64,000 nt of DNA from Hydrococcus rivularis NIES-593 (GCF_001904635.1 NZ_MRCB01000025.1:1-64000); one strand, 5' to 3'. Shown: positions 9,401 to 18,221, numbered from the stretch's first letter. Numbers and translations are program-made. Notes: a model not told the origin generated them from the letters alone.

Positions 9401-10203
9401 TTCAACTACTACAATGGCTGAAAACTCGTAATTGTGCAGAAACTATTGGAGAATTTCGAGAAATCCTGCAAAACGAGCCAGAAACAGGCATAGATCCCGA
9501 AGACTTCTGGACATTAGGCGACGAACTATCTTATGCAGTTGAGATTAGCTGGTCGGATTCTGGTACTGATGGCAGCTATGATGTAGTGTTGAGTCGGGAA
9601 GCGCAAAATACTTTCTCAATCCAAAATCCAAAATCTAAAATCCAAAATCCTATTAGCCTTCGTCCTTGGCACGAATATAGCAATAAGCGACCCCAAGAAA
9701 CCCAAACAATCATTCCTCAACTGCGAAGTTTTCTGCAAGAAAAACTGCCTGAATACGCGATGCCTGCTGCTTTTGTCATGCTCGATCGCTTGCCCATGCT
9801 ACCTAATGGTAAAGTCGAGCGGCGATCGCTTCCACCGCCGATGAGTTCTCGTGCGGAGTTGGGAATCGCCTACATAGCCCCGCAAACTCAAATCGAGCAA
9901 ACACTCGCTAGTGTCTGGCAAGCGGTCTTACAGGTCGATAAAGTTGGCATTCACGACAATTTCTTTGACCTTGGTGGCAATTCATTGCTCATTGTAGAGA
10001 CGCATAATAAATTACAAGCCATTTTAGGAAGAGAGTTATCAGTTGTCGAACTGTTTCAATATCCGACGATTGCTGCACTATCAAAACATTTAAGTGACAC
10101 GCAACCGAACCAAGCGACTGACGAACCGATCCAGAATCGAGTCCAAAAACGCAAACAAGCATTGACTCAACACAAACAACTGATGAAGAGAAGGGAAAAT
10201 TGA
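3445..10203 (+). CDS. Hybrid starter protein: FAAL-ACP-C-A-MT-PCP
   Basis: This 2252-residue protein starts the assembly line. Residues 1-580 form a fatty acyl-AMP ligase (YTSGSTGTPKG near 174, YHDMGLIGGIL, then RTGDLGFLENGELYITGRVKD). An ACP follows (GIDS, phosphopantetheine Ser635). Next is a condensation domain from about 690 (HHIAADG at 829-835), which joins the acyl chain to the first amino acid. The adenylation domain (TSGSTGTSKG near 1308) reads DVYYLGGICK by alignment to GrsA, which I cannot assign. A SAM methyltransferase (VLEIGCGTG from 1743) is inserted between the A8 region and the A10 end, the usual place for an N-methyltransferase. A PCP closes the protein (LGGNS, Ser2180). The linker before the MT carries an in-frame repeat. 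The gene overlaps the next one by ATGA. Confidence 0.95.
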   Translation: MAKFVDELEKVVKNCSTIVELVRYRSLHQPELEAFTFLKDGENAQKTLTYQQLDRRSRAIAVRLQTMGMSGERALLLYPPGLDYIAAFFGCLYAGVIAVPAYPPRNERNTPRIEAIATDSRAAIALTTTGLLSTLQTLLPKNLQWLTTDDVDFGSEDSWDKNAIATDSLAFLQYTSGSTGTPKGVMLSHGNLLHNAATTYQLMGHSAASKFVSWLPIYHDMGLIGGILQPLYGGFPCILMSPASFLQRPYRWLQAISNYKGTTSGGPNFAYELCVQKITPEQKSSLDLSSWSVAFNGAEPVRHETLERFAKAFAECGFRKEAFYPCYGMAEATLMVSGGTQTVVPKVKTLEKSAFSRNLVVDCLDDGGQTLVSCGQTIPQQQIAIVHPESLKRCQPNEIGEIWVSGASVGQGYWDTKEETEQTFRAYIADTGEGPFLRTGDLGFLENGELYITGRVKDLIVIRGRNLYPQDIELTAQSSHSSLRLGSGAAFSVEIDNEEKLAIAQELEFRAKPNPEEVIAAIRQAVFEKHEVQVYAVVLIKPGSIPKTSSGKIQRRATRTKFLAGELDVIGSSILDRFDETPSQSKLTRQDLLDKPEKRQQLLEAYLQQQIARVLKINLSQLSLHQSLNALGIDSIAAVELKNSIESDLGVEISFAQILEGTSITRLTAQISEQLIKVDATPVTAIPRIETNINEYLLSFAQQRLWFFDQLEPGNPFYNISAAVKLSGGAIDIAILEQSLKAIVQRHAALRTTFIAKEGKPLQVISSELTFPLSMVDLRELSKTEQTAAVQQLISQEARQPFDLSKGLLLRCTLLQLHQTEQILLLTIHHIAADGWSMGVLLQELTAFYDAFFQGERSPLPELPIQYTDYALWQRQWLQEEVLNERLAYWKQHLSHPLPVLDLPTDYPRPPVQTFKGAKQAFELSKSLTEELKALSRRENVTLFMMLLAAFNLLLYRYTGQQDILVGSPVANRDRKELESLIGCFVNTVVLRTDLSGNPTFQALLARVRKVALEAYTYQELPFDRLVEELQIERDLSRNPLIQVWFALHNTPMPPMEMSGLTLTRLSVDNQTAQLDLSLDMEERSQGLVGWIEYSTDLFADETIERAIAHFKTLLQSIVDRPTDKLSDVTILTESERQQLLVDWNHRDRYPLQTRCLHHLFEDRVKQTPDLPAVVWENERITYQQLERKANQLAHYLQKLGVKPDVLVGVCLNRSPEMLVAILAILKAGGAYVPLDPTYPQQRLEFILEDTEVTVVLTHAQLTSVLPIDKVAKIVDMDSDWDAIAPESPLTPVSNVVPSNLAYILYTSGSTGTSKGVCCHHLGVVNLLKDFERRQPLAVGTRCSLWTSLNFDVSVYEIFSTLLAGGTLYIVPETIRSDAKQFVEWLNVHQIQSAYVPPFQIETLSEWIEQNPNKLTLQRLLVGVEPIPEQLLVAIAQNIPNLQIINGYGPTEATICSTLYALAANKSEDRKTPIGRPVQNTDIYLLDSHLQPVPVGIPGEVYLGGVGLARGYFNRPDLTAEAFIPHLFSDRAGERLYYTGDRARYLPDGNLEFLGRSDFQVKIRGFRVELGEIEATLRRHPLVRDAVVIAREDEESDKRIVAYVVPVDCYKNRSVRSPLAPPIPPPSAPPLKKEVGENDEKVPLFKGDLGGSRRLKLITSNINEIVSEQISDANERTSDIQYVSQLQTVYDQFYSWEFSQSDPSINLRVWKSSYTEQPLPEAEILECVNNTVSRILALHPQRVLEIGCGTGLLLSRIAPQCHHYCGIDISEVALNYLQQHLSMRQPELSSKVKLLQGMAHDLNKVTAQEIDTIILNEIVQNFPSIDYLVNVLEQAVKVIKPNGCIFIGGVRSLPLLEMFHASVQLYRASESLKREQLQQRIQEHLEADNELVIDPAFFTALKQHLPEIDRVQIQLKGGRDRNELTRFKYDVILYVNSNIQILENPSWLEWQQEKLIVSSIRQLLTDTKPEVIGLRRVPNARLAKEIQLLQWLKTRNCAETIGEFREILQNEPETGIDPEDFWTLGDELSYAVEISWSDSGTDGSYDVVLSREAQNTFSIQNPKSKIQNPISLRPWHEYSNKRPQETQTIIPQLRSFLQEKLPEYAMPAAFVMLDRLPMLPNGKVERRSLPPPMSSRAELGIAYIAPQTQIEQTLASVWQAVLQVDKVGIHDNFFDLGGNSLLIVETHNKLQAILGRELSVVELFQYPTIAALSKHLSDTQPNQATDEPIQNRVQKRKQALTQHKQLMKRREN
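8290..8400. repeat. In-frame C/G-rich palindromic repeat inside the NRPS linker
   Basis: The element begins CGATCCCCCCTAG and ends TTTAGGGGGATCG, nearly inverted ends, with a second internal pair CCCCCTTTTCAAGGGGG. It is 111 bp long, exactly 37 codons, and adds a proline-rich then charged stretch (about residues 1616-1652) between the adenylation and methyltransferase domains. A related element occurs at 50200-50269. Confidence 0.8.
9618..9650. repeat. CCAAAAT-type short tandem repeat in frame
   Basis: About four to five copies of a CCAAAATC-like heptamer lie between the methyltransferase and the A10 motif of the starter protein and are translated as a QNPKSKIQN-like linker. The same repeat recurs at 26610, 31814 and 47152 in other NRPS linkers. 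Confidence 0.75.
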
Positions 10204-13200
10204 TGAGTGAATTAGACATTTCCAATTCTGTAGCCATTATTGGTATGGCGGGTCGTTTTCCTGGTGCTAAAAATCTGGATGAGTTTTGGCTCAATCTCTG
10301 CAATGGCGTGGAGTCAACGACTTTTTTCAGCGATGAGGAACTGCAAGCAACGGGGATAGATCCATCGCTGTTAAATGACCCCAATTACATTAAAGCTGGG
10401 GCGATTTTAGAGGATATAGATCGGTTTGATGCGGCGTTTTTCGGCTTTAATCCCAGAGAAGCAGCAATTATCGACCCCCAACATCGCCTTTTTTTAGAAT
10501 GTGCTTGGGAAGCTTTAGAAGCGGCGGGATATAACTCTCAAACTTATGCAGGTCGAATCGGAACTTATGCGGGTGTCGGTTGGAATAGCTATTTAACATC
10601 GAATTTGGCATCTAACCCCGAACTGCTGCAACCTTCAGCAGAAGGCTATCAAACGCTGATCGGCAATGAAAAAGATTATTTAACAACGCGCGTTTCTTAT
10701 CAACTCAATCTCACTGGGCCGAGTATCAACATTCAAACTGCCTGTTCGACTTCTTTAGTGGCAGTATGTATGGCTTGTCAAAGTTTACAAACTTACCAGT
10801 GCGACATGGCACTAGCTGGCGGTGTTACTCTTTCTGTGCCTCACAAAGCTGGATATTTTTATCAACAAGGAGGTATTTTATCTCCCGACTCGCGGTGTCG
10901 CGCCTTCGATGCCAAAGCGCAGGGAACTTTTCCTGGCAATGGCGTGGGGATCGTGGTTTTGAAGCGATTAGAAGATGCGATCGCGGATAACGATTGCATC
11001 CATGCAGTGATTAGAAGTTCGGCGATGAATAACGACGGTGCATTAAAAGTGGGTTATACAGCGCCGAGTGTCGATGGACAAGCAGAAGTCATTGCTGAGG
11101 CGATCGCTTTAGCAGATCTCGACCCAGAAACTATAGCTTACATCGAAACTCATGGAACGGGAACCGCGCTAGGAGATCCCATCGAAATTGCGGCACTGAC
11201 TAAGGCTTTTCGTGCTAAAACTCAGAAAAAAGGATTTTGTGCAATCGGGTCTGTGAAGACAAATATCGGACATCTTGATACAGCAGCAGGTGTTGCTAGT
11301 TTAATTAAAACCGTTCTAGCATTAAAACACAAAAAAATACCACCTAGTTTGCATTTCGAGCAACCTAACCCTCAAATCGATTTTGCTAACAGTCCTTTTT
11401 TCGTCAATACTAAGCTATGTGAATGGGAAAGTAATGGCACTTCTCGCCGCGCTGGTGTTAGTTCTTTTGGAATTGGGGGTACGAATGCTCATGTCATTTT
11501 GGAAGAATTTCACGCAGAGGCGCAGAGACGCAGAGGGCAGAGAGAGGAAGGAGGGACAAGGGGACAAGGGGACAAGGGGACAAGGAGACAAGGAGAATTA
11601 ATCCAAAATCTAACTTGGCAGCTATTAGTGCTTTCTGCGAAGACTGAATCGGCGTTGGAGACGGCTACAGATAATTTAGCTCGACATTTGGATAAGCATT
11701 CGGAGTTGAATTTAGCAGATGTGGCTTATACGCTTCAAGTGGGACGAAGAGAGTTTAATTACCGTCGCATTGCGATCGCTCTTGACATCGAAGATACAAT
11801 CGATATCTTAACATCGCGAGATCCTCAAAAAGTGTTTACTCGCTTTCAGGAACCAGGAGATCGCGCGATCGCGTTTCTCTTCCCCGGTCAAGGCGCTCAG
11901 TATGTCAATATGGGGAGAGAACTGTATCACACTGAGTCAGTTTTTCGAGAGTGGATCGATCGCAGTGCGAAATTGCTCGAATCGTATTTAAAATTAGATT
12001 TGCGATCGCTTCTTTTCCCAAGCGAGTCTGAAGTAGAAGCAGCAGAGAAACTAAAACAAACAGAATTTGCTCAACCAGCGCTGTTTGCGATCGAGTATGC
12101 TTTAGCTCAATTATGGATCTCTTGGGGCATTATTCCTGGGGCTGCGATCGGACATAGCATTGGAGAATATGTTGCTGCTTGCTTGTCTGGTGTCATGTCG
12201 TTTGAAGACGCTTTGATGTTAGTAGCTAAACGCGGACGACTGATGCAACAAATGCCGACAGGGGCAATGTTAGCTGTTTTTTTACCCGAAGCTGAGGTAA
12301 AAACCTTACTCAATGAAAATGTATCGTTAGCTGCTAGTAATGCGCCGAATTTGTGCGTTGTTTCGGGGACTGAAAAAGCAATAGAAACGCTTATCGAACA
12401 ATTGGCAGCAAAAGGAATAGAATGTCGTCGCCTTCATACTTCCCATGCGTTTCATTCTCAGATGATGGAACCTGTTAGAGAAGCTTTTTTGGAAGAGGTG
12501 AAGAAAGTAAAACTAAATCCTCCGACTATTCCTTTTATTTCTAATGTAACGGGAACTTGGATTACATCAACACAAGCGACAGATGCAAATTACTGGGCGA
12601 AACACTTACGCCAAACTGTGAAATTTGCAGGGGGGATTTCTCAATTACTGCAACCAGATCGAATATTAATTGAAGTGGGGCCGGGACGTACTTTATCTTC
12701 TTTGGTTAAACAGCAAAATCCCACTCAAGAAGTCTTTTCTTCCTTGCGCCATCCCAAGCAACAAGATTCGGATGTAACGTTCTTACTCAAGAGTTTAGGG
12801 CAACTTTGGTTGTCTGGAGTTGCTGTTAATTGGGAGGGTTTTCATGCTGGCAAACAACGGGGGCGAGTGCCTTTACCAACTTATCCTTTTGAACGTCAGC
12901 GTTATTGGATCGAACCTCAAACAACCGTCCGAAAACTCGCTAAAAAATCAAATATTAATGACTGGTTTTATGTTCCTTCTTGGAAACAAGTTCCACTGAT
13001 AAAAACAAAAGAGATTCCTTCTGGTTGTTATCTCGTTTTTGTTGATGAATGCGGCATCGGTTCTCAACTCGTTCGACAATTGCAGTTAGCAGGACAAGAC
13101 GCGATAGCAATTTCAACAGGAGAAAATTTTGAGCAACGCGATCGCAACAATTACACTATTAATCCTACTAATCCTAATGACTATTTTGCCTTAATTCAAT

Positions 13201-14789
13201 TCATTACAGAACAAGGCAATATTCCCAATCAGATTATTTATTTATGGAGTGTTACTCAGTCGTTAGAAACTAATCAAACTCTCGGTTTTGATAGCCTACT
13301 CTATTTGGCACAAGCATTAGAAAAACAAAACAATCCCATTCAACTTGTCGTTATTGCTAACCATCTTTATCAAATTATCGGCAATGAATTATTATCTCCC
13401 CAAAAAGCAACTATTTTGGGCGCTTGTAAAGTTATTCCTCAAGACTGCTCGAACATCAATTGTTGTTTAATCGATGTAGAAATTGATGCGTCAGAAAAAG
13501 ATAAACTAATAAAGCAATTGATAGCAGAAATTAAAGTTACTTCAGAAAATGCGATCGCGGCTTACAGAAACAATCGTCGTTGGGTACAAATATTTGAACC
13601 TATTTCTTTAGAAAAAAATACTCAAGAGCCAACTTTATTACGACAAGAAGGAGTTTATTTAATTACAGGCGGTTTGGGAGAAATAGCCTTAGTATTAGCT
13701 GAATATCTTGCTCGGACAGTACAAGCTAAATTAATTTTAGTTGGACGTTCTCAATTACCTAAAAAAGAAGCGTGGGAGGAATGGCTAGCAACTCATCCAC
13801 CTCAAGATATTACTAGTAAAAAAATTGGAAAATTACAGGCGCTAGAAAAACTCGGTTCTCAGGTATTAATCTTGTCTGCCGATGTTACTAATTATGACCA
13901 AATGCAACAGGCGATCGCGACAGCAATCAAACAATTTGCTACAATTAATGGAGTCATTCATGCTGCGGGAATTGCTGGCGGTGGAGCGATACAATTAAAA
14001 ATATTAGAAGCGGCTGAAAAAGTCCTAGCACCTAAAGTAGAAGGAACATTAATACTCGATGAATTACTCAAAGATATTAATCTTGATTTCTGGGTACTTT
14101 GTTCGTCACTAAGTTCGATACTAGGGGAATTCGGACAAGTCGATTATTGTGGTGCAAATGCTTTTTTAGATGCGTTTAGTCACTACAAAGCGTCTCAAAA
14201 TAGCTATCCGACAGTAGCAATTAACTGGGATACTTGGCAAGAAGTTGGGATGGCGGTTAATGCTAACATTCCAAATGCTTTTAAACAGCAACGAGAAGAA
14301 ATACTTAAACAAGGAATAACACCCACTGAAGGCATAGATATTTTTAGTCGCATTCTTCAAAGTGGTTTATCTCAAGTTATTGTTTCGACGAGAGATTTAC
14401 CGGAAGTTATTGAGCAACAAAAGAATTTTTCTATTGCCTCACCAGCAATTCCTGATTTATCTATAACTCATTCCTCAATCTCAATACAAAATTTTGATAA
14501 TGAGGTCGAACAAACAATTTCTTATCTCTGGCAACAATTTTTTGGTCTTGAAAAGATCGGCATTCATGATGATTTTTTTGATTTGGGAGGACATTCTTTA
14601 CTTGCCGTTCAGATCGCTTCTAAATTACGAGAAATATTTCAAATAGAATTATCTGTAAAAGAACTAATGTTTGAGGCGACGACTGTAGGCAAATTAGCCG
14701 TGTTGGTAGTCGATAAAAAAGATAGGCAAAAGGATATTGATGAAATAGAGAAGATTTTAGAAGAAGTAGAAACCAATTATTCTAATTAA
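10200..14789 (+). CDS. Type I polyketide synthase KS-AT-KR-ACP
   Basis: This is a one-module PKS of 1529 residues. The ketosynthase has Cys182 in TACSTSLVAV, His318 in ETHGTGTA and His358 in TNIGHLD. The acyltransferase has GHSIGEY (Ser653) and a later HAFHS, typical for malonyl-CoA. A ketoreductase follows with the Tyr1316 DYCGAN motif, and the ACP has LGGHS (Ser1466). No dehydratase, methyltransferase or enoylreductase is visible. The module should add a two-carbon unit to the N-methylated first residue. The KR cofactor loop reads GGLGEIA instead of the usual GGLGxxG, so reduction may be weak or absent. A repeat-derived linker (11511-11596) lies between KS and AT. The start overlaps the previous stop; the ATG at 10203 is an alternative. 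Confidence 0.95.
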   Translation: MMSELDISNSVAIIGMAGRFPGAKNLDEFWLNLCNGVESTTFFSDEELQATGIDPSLLNDPNYIKAGAILEDIDRFDAAFFGFNPREAAIIDPQHRLFLECAWEALEAAGYNSQTYAGRIGTYAGVGWNSYLTSNLASNPELLQPSAEGYQTLIGNEKDYLTTRVSYQLNLTGPSINIQTACSTSLVAVCMACQSLQTYQCDMALAGGVTLSVPHKAGYFYQQGGILSPDSRCRAFDAKAQGTFPGNGVGIVVLKRLEDAIADNDCIHAVIRSSAMNNDGALKVGYTAPSVDGQAEVIAEAIALADLDPETIAYIETHGTGTALGDPIEIAALTKAFRAKTQKKGFCAIGSVKTNIGHLDTAAGVASLIKTVLALKHKKIPPSLHFEQPNPQIDFANSPFFVNTKLCEWESNGTSRRAGVSSFGIGGTNAHVILEEFHAEAQRRRGQREEGGTRGQGDKGTRRQGELIQNLTWQLLVLSAKTESALETATDNLARHLDKHSELNLADVAYTLQVGRREFNYRRIAIALDIEDTIDILTSRDPQKVFTRFQEPGDRAIAFLFPGQGAQYVNMGRELYHTESVFREWIDRSAKLLESYLKLDLRSLLFPSESEVEAAEKLKQTEFAQPALFAIEYALAQLWISWGIIPGAAIGHSIGEYVAACLSGVMSFEDALMLVAKRGRLMQQMPTGAMLAVFLPEAEVKTLLNENVSLAASNAPNLCVVSGTEKAIETLIEQLAAKGIECRRLHTSHAFHSQMMEPVREAFLEEVKKVKLNPPTIPFISNVTGTWITSTQATDANYWAKHLRQTVKFAGGISQLLQPDRILIEVGPGRTLSSLVKQQNPTQEVFSSLRHPKQQDSDVTFLLKSLGQLWLSGVAVNWEGFHAGKQRGRVPLPTYPFERQRYWIEPQTTVRKLAKKSNINDWFYVPSWKQVPLIKTKEIPSGCYLVFVDECGIGSQLVRQLQLAGQDAIAISTGENFEQRDRNNYTINPTNPNDYFALIQFITEQGNIPNQIIYLWSVTQSLETNQTLGFDSLLYLAQALEKQNNPIQLVVIANHLYQIIGNELLSPQKATILGACKVIPQDCSNINCCLIDVEIDASEKDKLIKQLIAEIKVTSENAIAAYRNNRRWVQIFEPISLEKNTQEPTLLRQEGVYLITGGLGEIALVLAEYLARTVQAKLILVGRSQLPKKEAWEEWLATHPPQDITSKKIGKLQALEKLGSQVLILSADVTNYDQMQQAIATAIKQFATINGVIHAAGIAGGGAIQLKILEAAEKVLAPKVEGTLILDELLKDINLDFWVLCSSLSSILGEFGQVDYCGANAFLDAFSHYKASQNSYPTVAINWDTWQEVGMAVNANIPNAFKQQREEILKQGITPTEGIDIFSRILQSGLSQVIVSTRDLPEVIEQQKNFSIASPAIPDLSITHSSISIQNFDNEVEQTISYLWQQFFGLEKIGIHDDFFDLGGHSLLAVQIASKLREIFQIELSVKELMFEATTVGKLAVLVVDKKDRQKDIDEIEKILEEVETNYSN
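11472..11740 (+). repeat. 269-bp tract nearly identical to 35212-35480 in the second PKS
   Basis: Comparing by eye, this segment matches the second PKS gene with only three mismatches (11636, 11642, 11645) at a constant offset of 23740. Flanking sequence diverges clearly. It covers the end of KS, the repeat-derived linker and the start of the AT-side linker. Confidence 0.85.
11511..11596. repeat. In-frame tandem repeats (CGCAGAGG and GGGGACAA types)
   Basis: Two kinds of short tandem repeat stand side by side and are translated as a charged HAEAQRRRGQRE-GTRGQGDKG type linker after the KS domain. The same run lies at 35251-35336. Confidence 0.8.
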
Positions 14790-14801
14790 TAAATTGAACA
14801 G

Positions 14802-14818
14802 GCGAGCAAGATGCTCGC
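14802..14818. repeat. Short palindromic repeat GCGAGCAAGATGCTCGC
   Basis: This 17-bp imperfect palindrome lies between the PKS stop and the next NRPS start. An identical copy is at 52227-52243 and a variant at 52043-52059. Its internal ATG (14811) would falsely extend the next gene. Confidence 0.75.
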
Positions 14819-14849
14819 ACTACCAAAATACTTATTAATTTTATTAACT

Positions 14850-17800
14850 ATGAAAGATTTAACTCAACGAATTGCAGCGCTTTCGCCAGAACAGCGAATC
14901 TTATTTGAGGAGCGGCTAAAACAAAAAGGTTTAAATTCACCCAAAAACTTAACAATTTATCAAAGAGAAAAAGCCAATTATGTGCCTTTGTCTTTTGCTC
15001 AAGAACGCCTATGGTTCTTAAACCAATTAGAATCTAATATTCCTATTTACAATATTGTCGTTCCCGTATTCCTTAAAGGAAAACTAAATGTAAAAGCACT
15101 AGAAGATAGCATTAAAGAGATCGTCAAACGTCACGAAACTTTGCGAACAAATTTCACCACAATAGAAGGTCAACCAGTTCAAGTTATTTCTGACGAACCT
15201 AAATTTGTATTATTGCAGCAAAATGTACCCAAAAGCGATCGCGCCATACAAGAATTAATAACTCAAGAACAAAAACATTCATTCGATCTGACGCAAGAAT
15301 CTTTACTGAGAATCACTCTCGTAACATTAAACGAGACAGAATACCTGATGCTGTTGACGACTCACCATATTATCGCCGATGCTTGGTCGCGAGGCGTTTT
15401 ATTTCGGGAACTAGCAGCACTTTACTCCGCCTTTTGTACGGGAAAACCTTCGCCTTTGCTAGAACTTCCCATCCAGTATGCAGATTATGCCCTTTGGCAG
15501 CGAGATTGGTTACAAGGAGAGGTATTAGAGAAGCAACTCAACTACTGGCAACAGCAACTCCGAGGCGAACTTCCTTTATTAAATTTACCTACAGATCGCT
15601 CGCGATCGCCAGATCGATCTTATCAAGGTGCGAGTGCGTCTTTAACTTTACCTCACGCATTCACCCAGGCATTAAAAGACTTCAGTCGTCGCGAAGGAGT
15701 TACTTTATTTGTAACGCTTTTAGCTGCATTTAATGTACTGTTGCATCGCTACACCGAACAAGAAGATATTTTAATCGGATCTCCCATCGCTAACCGCAAC
15801 CAAGCTGAGGTTGAAAATCTGATTGGGTTTCTGGTCAATACTTTGATATTGCGCGGTGATTTGTCAGGAAATCCGACTTTTCGGGAATTTTTGGGACGAA
15901 TGCGGGAAGTCGTGTTAGGCGCGATCGCACATCAAGATTTACCTTTCGAGAAGCTATTAGAAACCCTACAGCCTAATCGTAGTGTAAGCGATCGCTCCCC
16001 ATTTCAAGTTATGTTTTCCCTCCAAAACGTTCCAGAAGCAGCTTTAGCAATGCCGGATCTAACATTAAATCTTTTAGAGGTTGAAAACCAAACAGCATTT
16101 TTTGATTTAGTGTTTTCTTGGCAAGAAACAAATGGTCAACTGACTGGGACGCTAGAATACAACACCGATCTATTCGATGCAGCTACAATCGAGCGAATGC
16201 TGGGACATTATCAAACATTGCTAGAAAGCATTCTCGCTAACAGTAATTGTGTGATTTCATCCTTGCCAATGCTGACTGAGCTAGAACGCGATACACTGAA
16301 AGAATGGCATCAACTCGGCAGCGAATATCCTCAAGATACTTGTTTGCATCAGTTATTTGAGGAGTGGGTAGAGAAGACACCAGATGCGATCGCGATCGAA
16401 TTTGAAGATCGACAATTAACTTATCGACAACTCAACCAAAAAGCGAATCAAATCGCTCATTATCTAAATTCTCAAGGCATCAAACCGGAAGACAAAATCG
16501 GTTTGTGTGTGGATCGCTCTCTAGAAATGGTAGCTGGTATTCTAGGAATTCTTAAAGCAGGCGGTGCATACGTTCCTCTGGATACAACTCAACCTCAAGA
16601 ACGGTTGAATTTTATATTAGAAGATGCTCAAGTTGTCTTGGTACTGACTCAAAAGCATTTATTAGAGAGATTTACCCAAACGCGAGTACAACTCATCGCA
16701 TTAGAGGAAATCTCATCTACACAAGAAGATAGTCCAAACCTAGAAGTTACCCCTGACAACTTAGCCTACATCATTTACACGTCGGGTTCCACGGGTCAGC
16801 CTAAAGGCGTTTTGTGTACTCACCACAATGTCATTCGCCTCTTTCGCGCTACTCAATCTTGGTTCAACTTTAGCCAACACGATGTTTGGACGCTTTTTCA
16901 TTCCATTGCCTTTGATTTCTCGGTGTGGGAAATGTGGGGAGCATTACTTTATGGAGGACGTTTAATCGTCGTTCCTTACTGGGTTAGTCGTTCTCCCGAA
17001 GCTTTTTATGAATTGTTAGCGCAAGAAGAGGTGACAGTCCTCAATCAGACTCCCTCTGCCTTTCGCCAACTGATACGAGTCGAAGACTCTCCCGAACGAG
17101 TTAAAATTTTAAAACTGCGCTTTGTTATTTTTGGTGGAGAAGCATTAGAACTGCAAAGCTTGAAACCGTGGTGCGATCGCCACTCAGATCGATCCCCGCA
17201 GTTGGTTAATATGTATGGAATTACGGAAACTACCGTCCATGTAACCTATCGATCGCTATCGATTGAAGATATAGAAAAAAACACTGGAAGCGCGATCGGT
17301 CGTCCGATTCCCGATTTACAAGTCTATTTACTCGATAAAGCTCAACAACTCGTCCCTATCGGCATTCCAGGCGAAATCTACATCGGCGGTGCGGGGTTGG
17401 CGAGAGGTTATTTAAACAGACCGGAGTTAACACGAGAAAAGTTCATTACCAATCCATTTAGTAACGCTCCAGAAGCGCGTCTTTATCGTTCCGGAGACAT
17501 GGCGCGTTACTTGCCTAATGGAGAGTTAGAATACTTAGGGCGCATCGACCAACAAGTTAAAATACGGGGTTTTCGCATCGAATTAGGGGAAATTGAAGCA
17601 GTATTAGCAGGATATCCTGATGTTGCTGAGGTCGTAGTGTTGGCGAGAGAAGAAGTTTCTGGAGATAAACGTTTAGTTGCTTATGTAGTGCCGCGTCTGG
17701 GAAATAACGACTCCATGACAACCAATTTACGCCAATGGTTGCAAAATAAATTGCCAGATTACGCGATTCCATCGTCTTTCGTCTTGCTGGACGCGCTACC

Positions 17801-18221
17801 CCTAACAGCTAATGGAAAAGTTGATCGCCAAGCATTACCCGCCTTAGAGCCAACTAGACCCCATCTAGAAGCCATTTATATCGCTCCTCGCACTCCCATC
17901 GAGAAAGCACTCTCAGAAATTTGGTCTGAACTTCTCAACCTCGATCGCATTGGCATCCACGACAACTTTTTTGAACTGGGAGGACATTCACTCTTAGCAA
18001 CTCGACTACTATCTCGCATTCGCAGCTACTTCGAGGTAGAGCTACCCCTAAAATCGATCTTTACTGTGGGATTTACTATCGCTGAGTTAGCGAAAGTTAT
18101 CAGACAGTACCAACTTGAAGGGCAAGATGATGAAGAAATTGCCTCTTTTTTAGAAGAATTAGGCGAACTATCGGACGAGGAAGCGCTGATAGCGGTTAAT
18201 CGAGTTTCAGGAGAAAGTTAA
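14850..18221 (+). CDS. NRPS module C-A(Thr)-PCP
   Basis: I chose the ATG at 14850 because MKDLTQRIAALSPEQR is the usual beginning of cyanobacterial C-first proteins; the upstream ATG lies in a palindromic repeat. The condensation domain has HHIIADA at 172-178, Ala replacing the usual Gly. The adenylation domain (YTSGSTGQPKG) gives the code DFWNIGMVHK, the established threonine code, read by alignment to GrsA. The PCP Ser is at 1047 (LGGHS). The module should add Thr after the first polyketide unit, giving a side-chain hydroxyl that could be modified later. The stop overlaps the next start (TAATG), so the genes are translationally coupled. Confidence 0.95.
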   Translation: MKDLTQRIAALSPEQRILFEERLKQKGLNSPKNLTIYQREKANYVPLSFAQERLWFLNQLESNIPIYNIVVPVFLKGKLNVKALEDSIKEIVKRHETLRTNFTTIEGQPVQVISDEPKFVLLQQNVPKSDRAIQELITQEQKHSFDLTQESLLRITLVTLNETEYLMLLTTHHIIADAWSRGVLFRELAALYSAFCTGKPSPLLELPIQYADYALWQRDWLQGEVLEKQLNYWQQQLRGELPLLNLPTDRSRSPDRSYQGASASLTLPHAFTQALKDFSRREGVTLFVTLLAAFNVLLHRYTEQEDILIGSPIANRNQAEVENLIGFLVNTLILRGDLSGNPTFREFLGRMREVVLGAIAHQDLPFEKLLETLQPNRSVSDRSPFQVMFSLQNVPEAALAMPDLTLNLLEVENQTAFFDLVFSWQETNGQLTGTLEYNTDLFDAATIERMLGHYQTLLESILANSNCVISSLPMLTELERDTLKEWHQLGSEYPQDTCLHQLFEEWVEKTPDAIAIEFEDRQLTYRQLNQKANQIAHYLNSQGIKPEDKIGLCVDRSLEMVAGILGILKAGGAYVPLDTTQPQERLNFILEDAQVVLVLTQKHLLERFTQTRVQLIALEEISSTQEDSPNLEVTPDNLAYIIYTSGSTGQPKGVLCTHHNVIRLFRATQSWFNFSQHDVWTLFHSIAFDFSVWEMWGALLYGGRLIVVPYWVSRSPEAFYELLAQEEVTVLNQTPSAFRQLIRVEDSPERVKILKLRFVIFGGEALELQSLKPWCDRHSDRSPQLVNMYGITETTVHVTYRSLSIEDIEKNTGSAIGRPIPDLQVYLLDKAQQLVPIGIPGEIYIGGAGLARGYLNRPELTREKFITNPFSNAPEARLYRSGDMARYLPNGELEYLGRIDQQVKIRGFRIELGEIEAVLAGYPDVAEVVVLAREEVSGDKRLVAYVVPRLGNNDSMTTNLRQWLQNKLPDYAIPSSFVLLDALPLTANGKVDRQALPALEPTRPHLEAIYIAPRTPIEKALSEIWSELLNLDRIGIHDNFFELGGHSLLATRLLSRIRSYFEVELPLKSIFTVGFTIAELAKVIRQYQLEGQDDEEIASFLEELGELSDEEALIAVNRVSGES

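Noticed and set aside
14811-14849. Upstream ATG for the Thr module
   Set aside because: The ATG is part of a dispersed palindrome (GCGAGCAAGATGCTCGC); the typical N-terminus starts at 14850.
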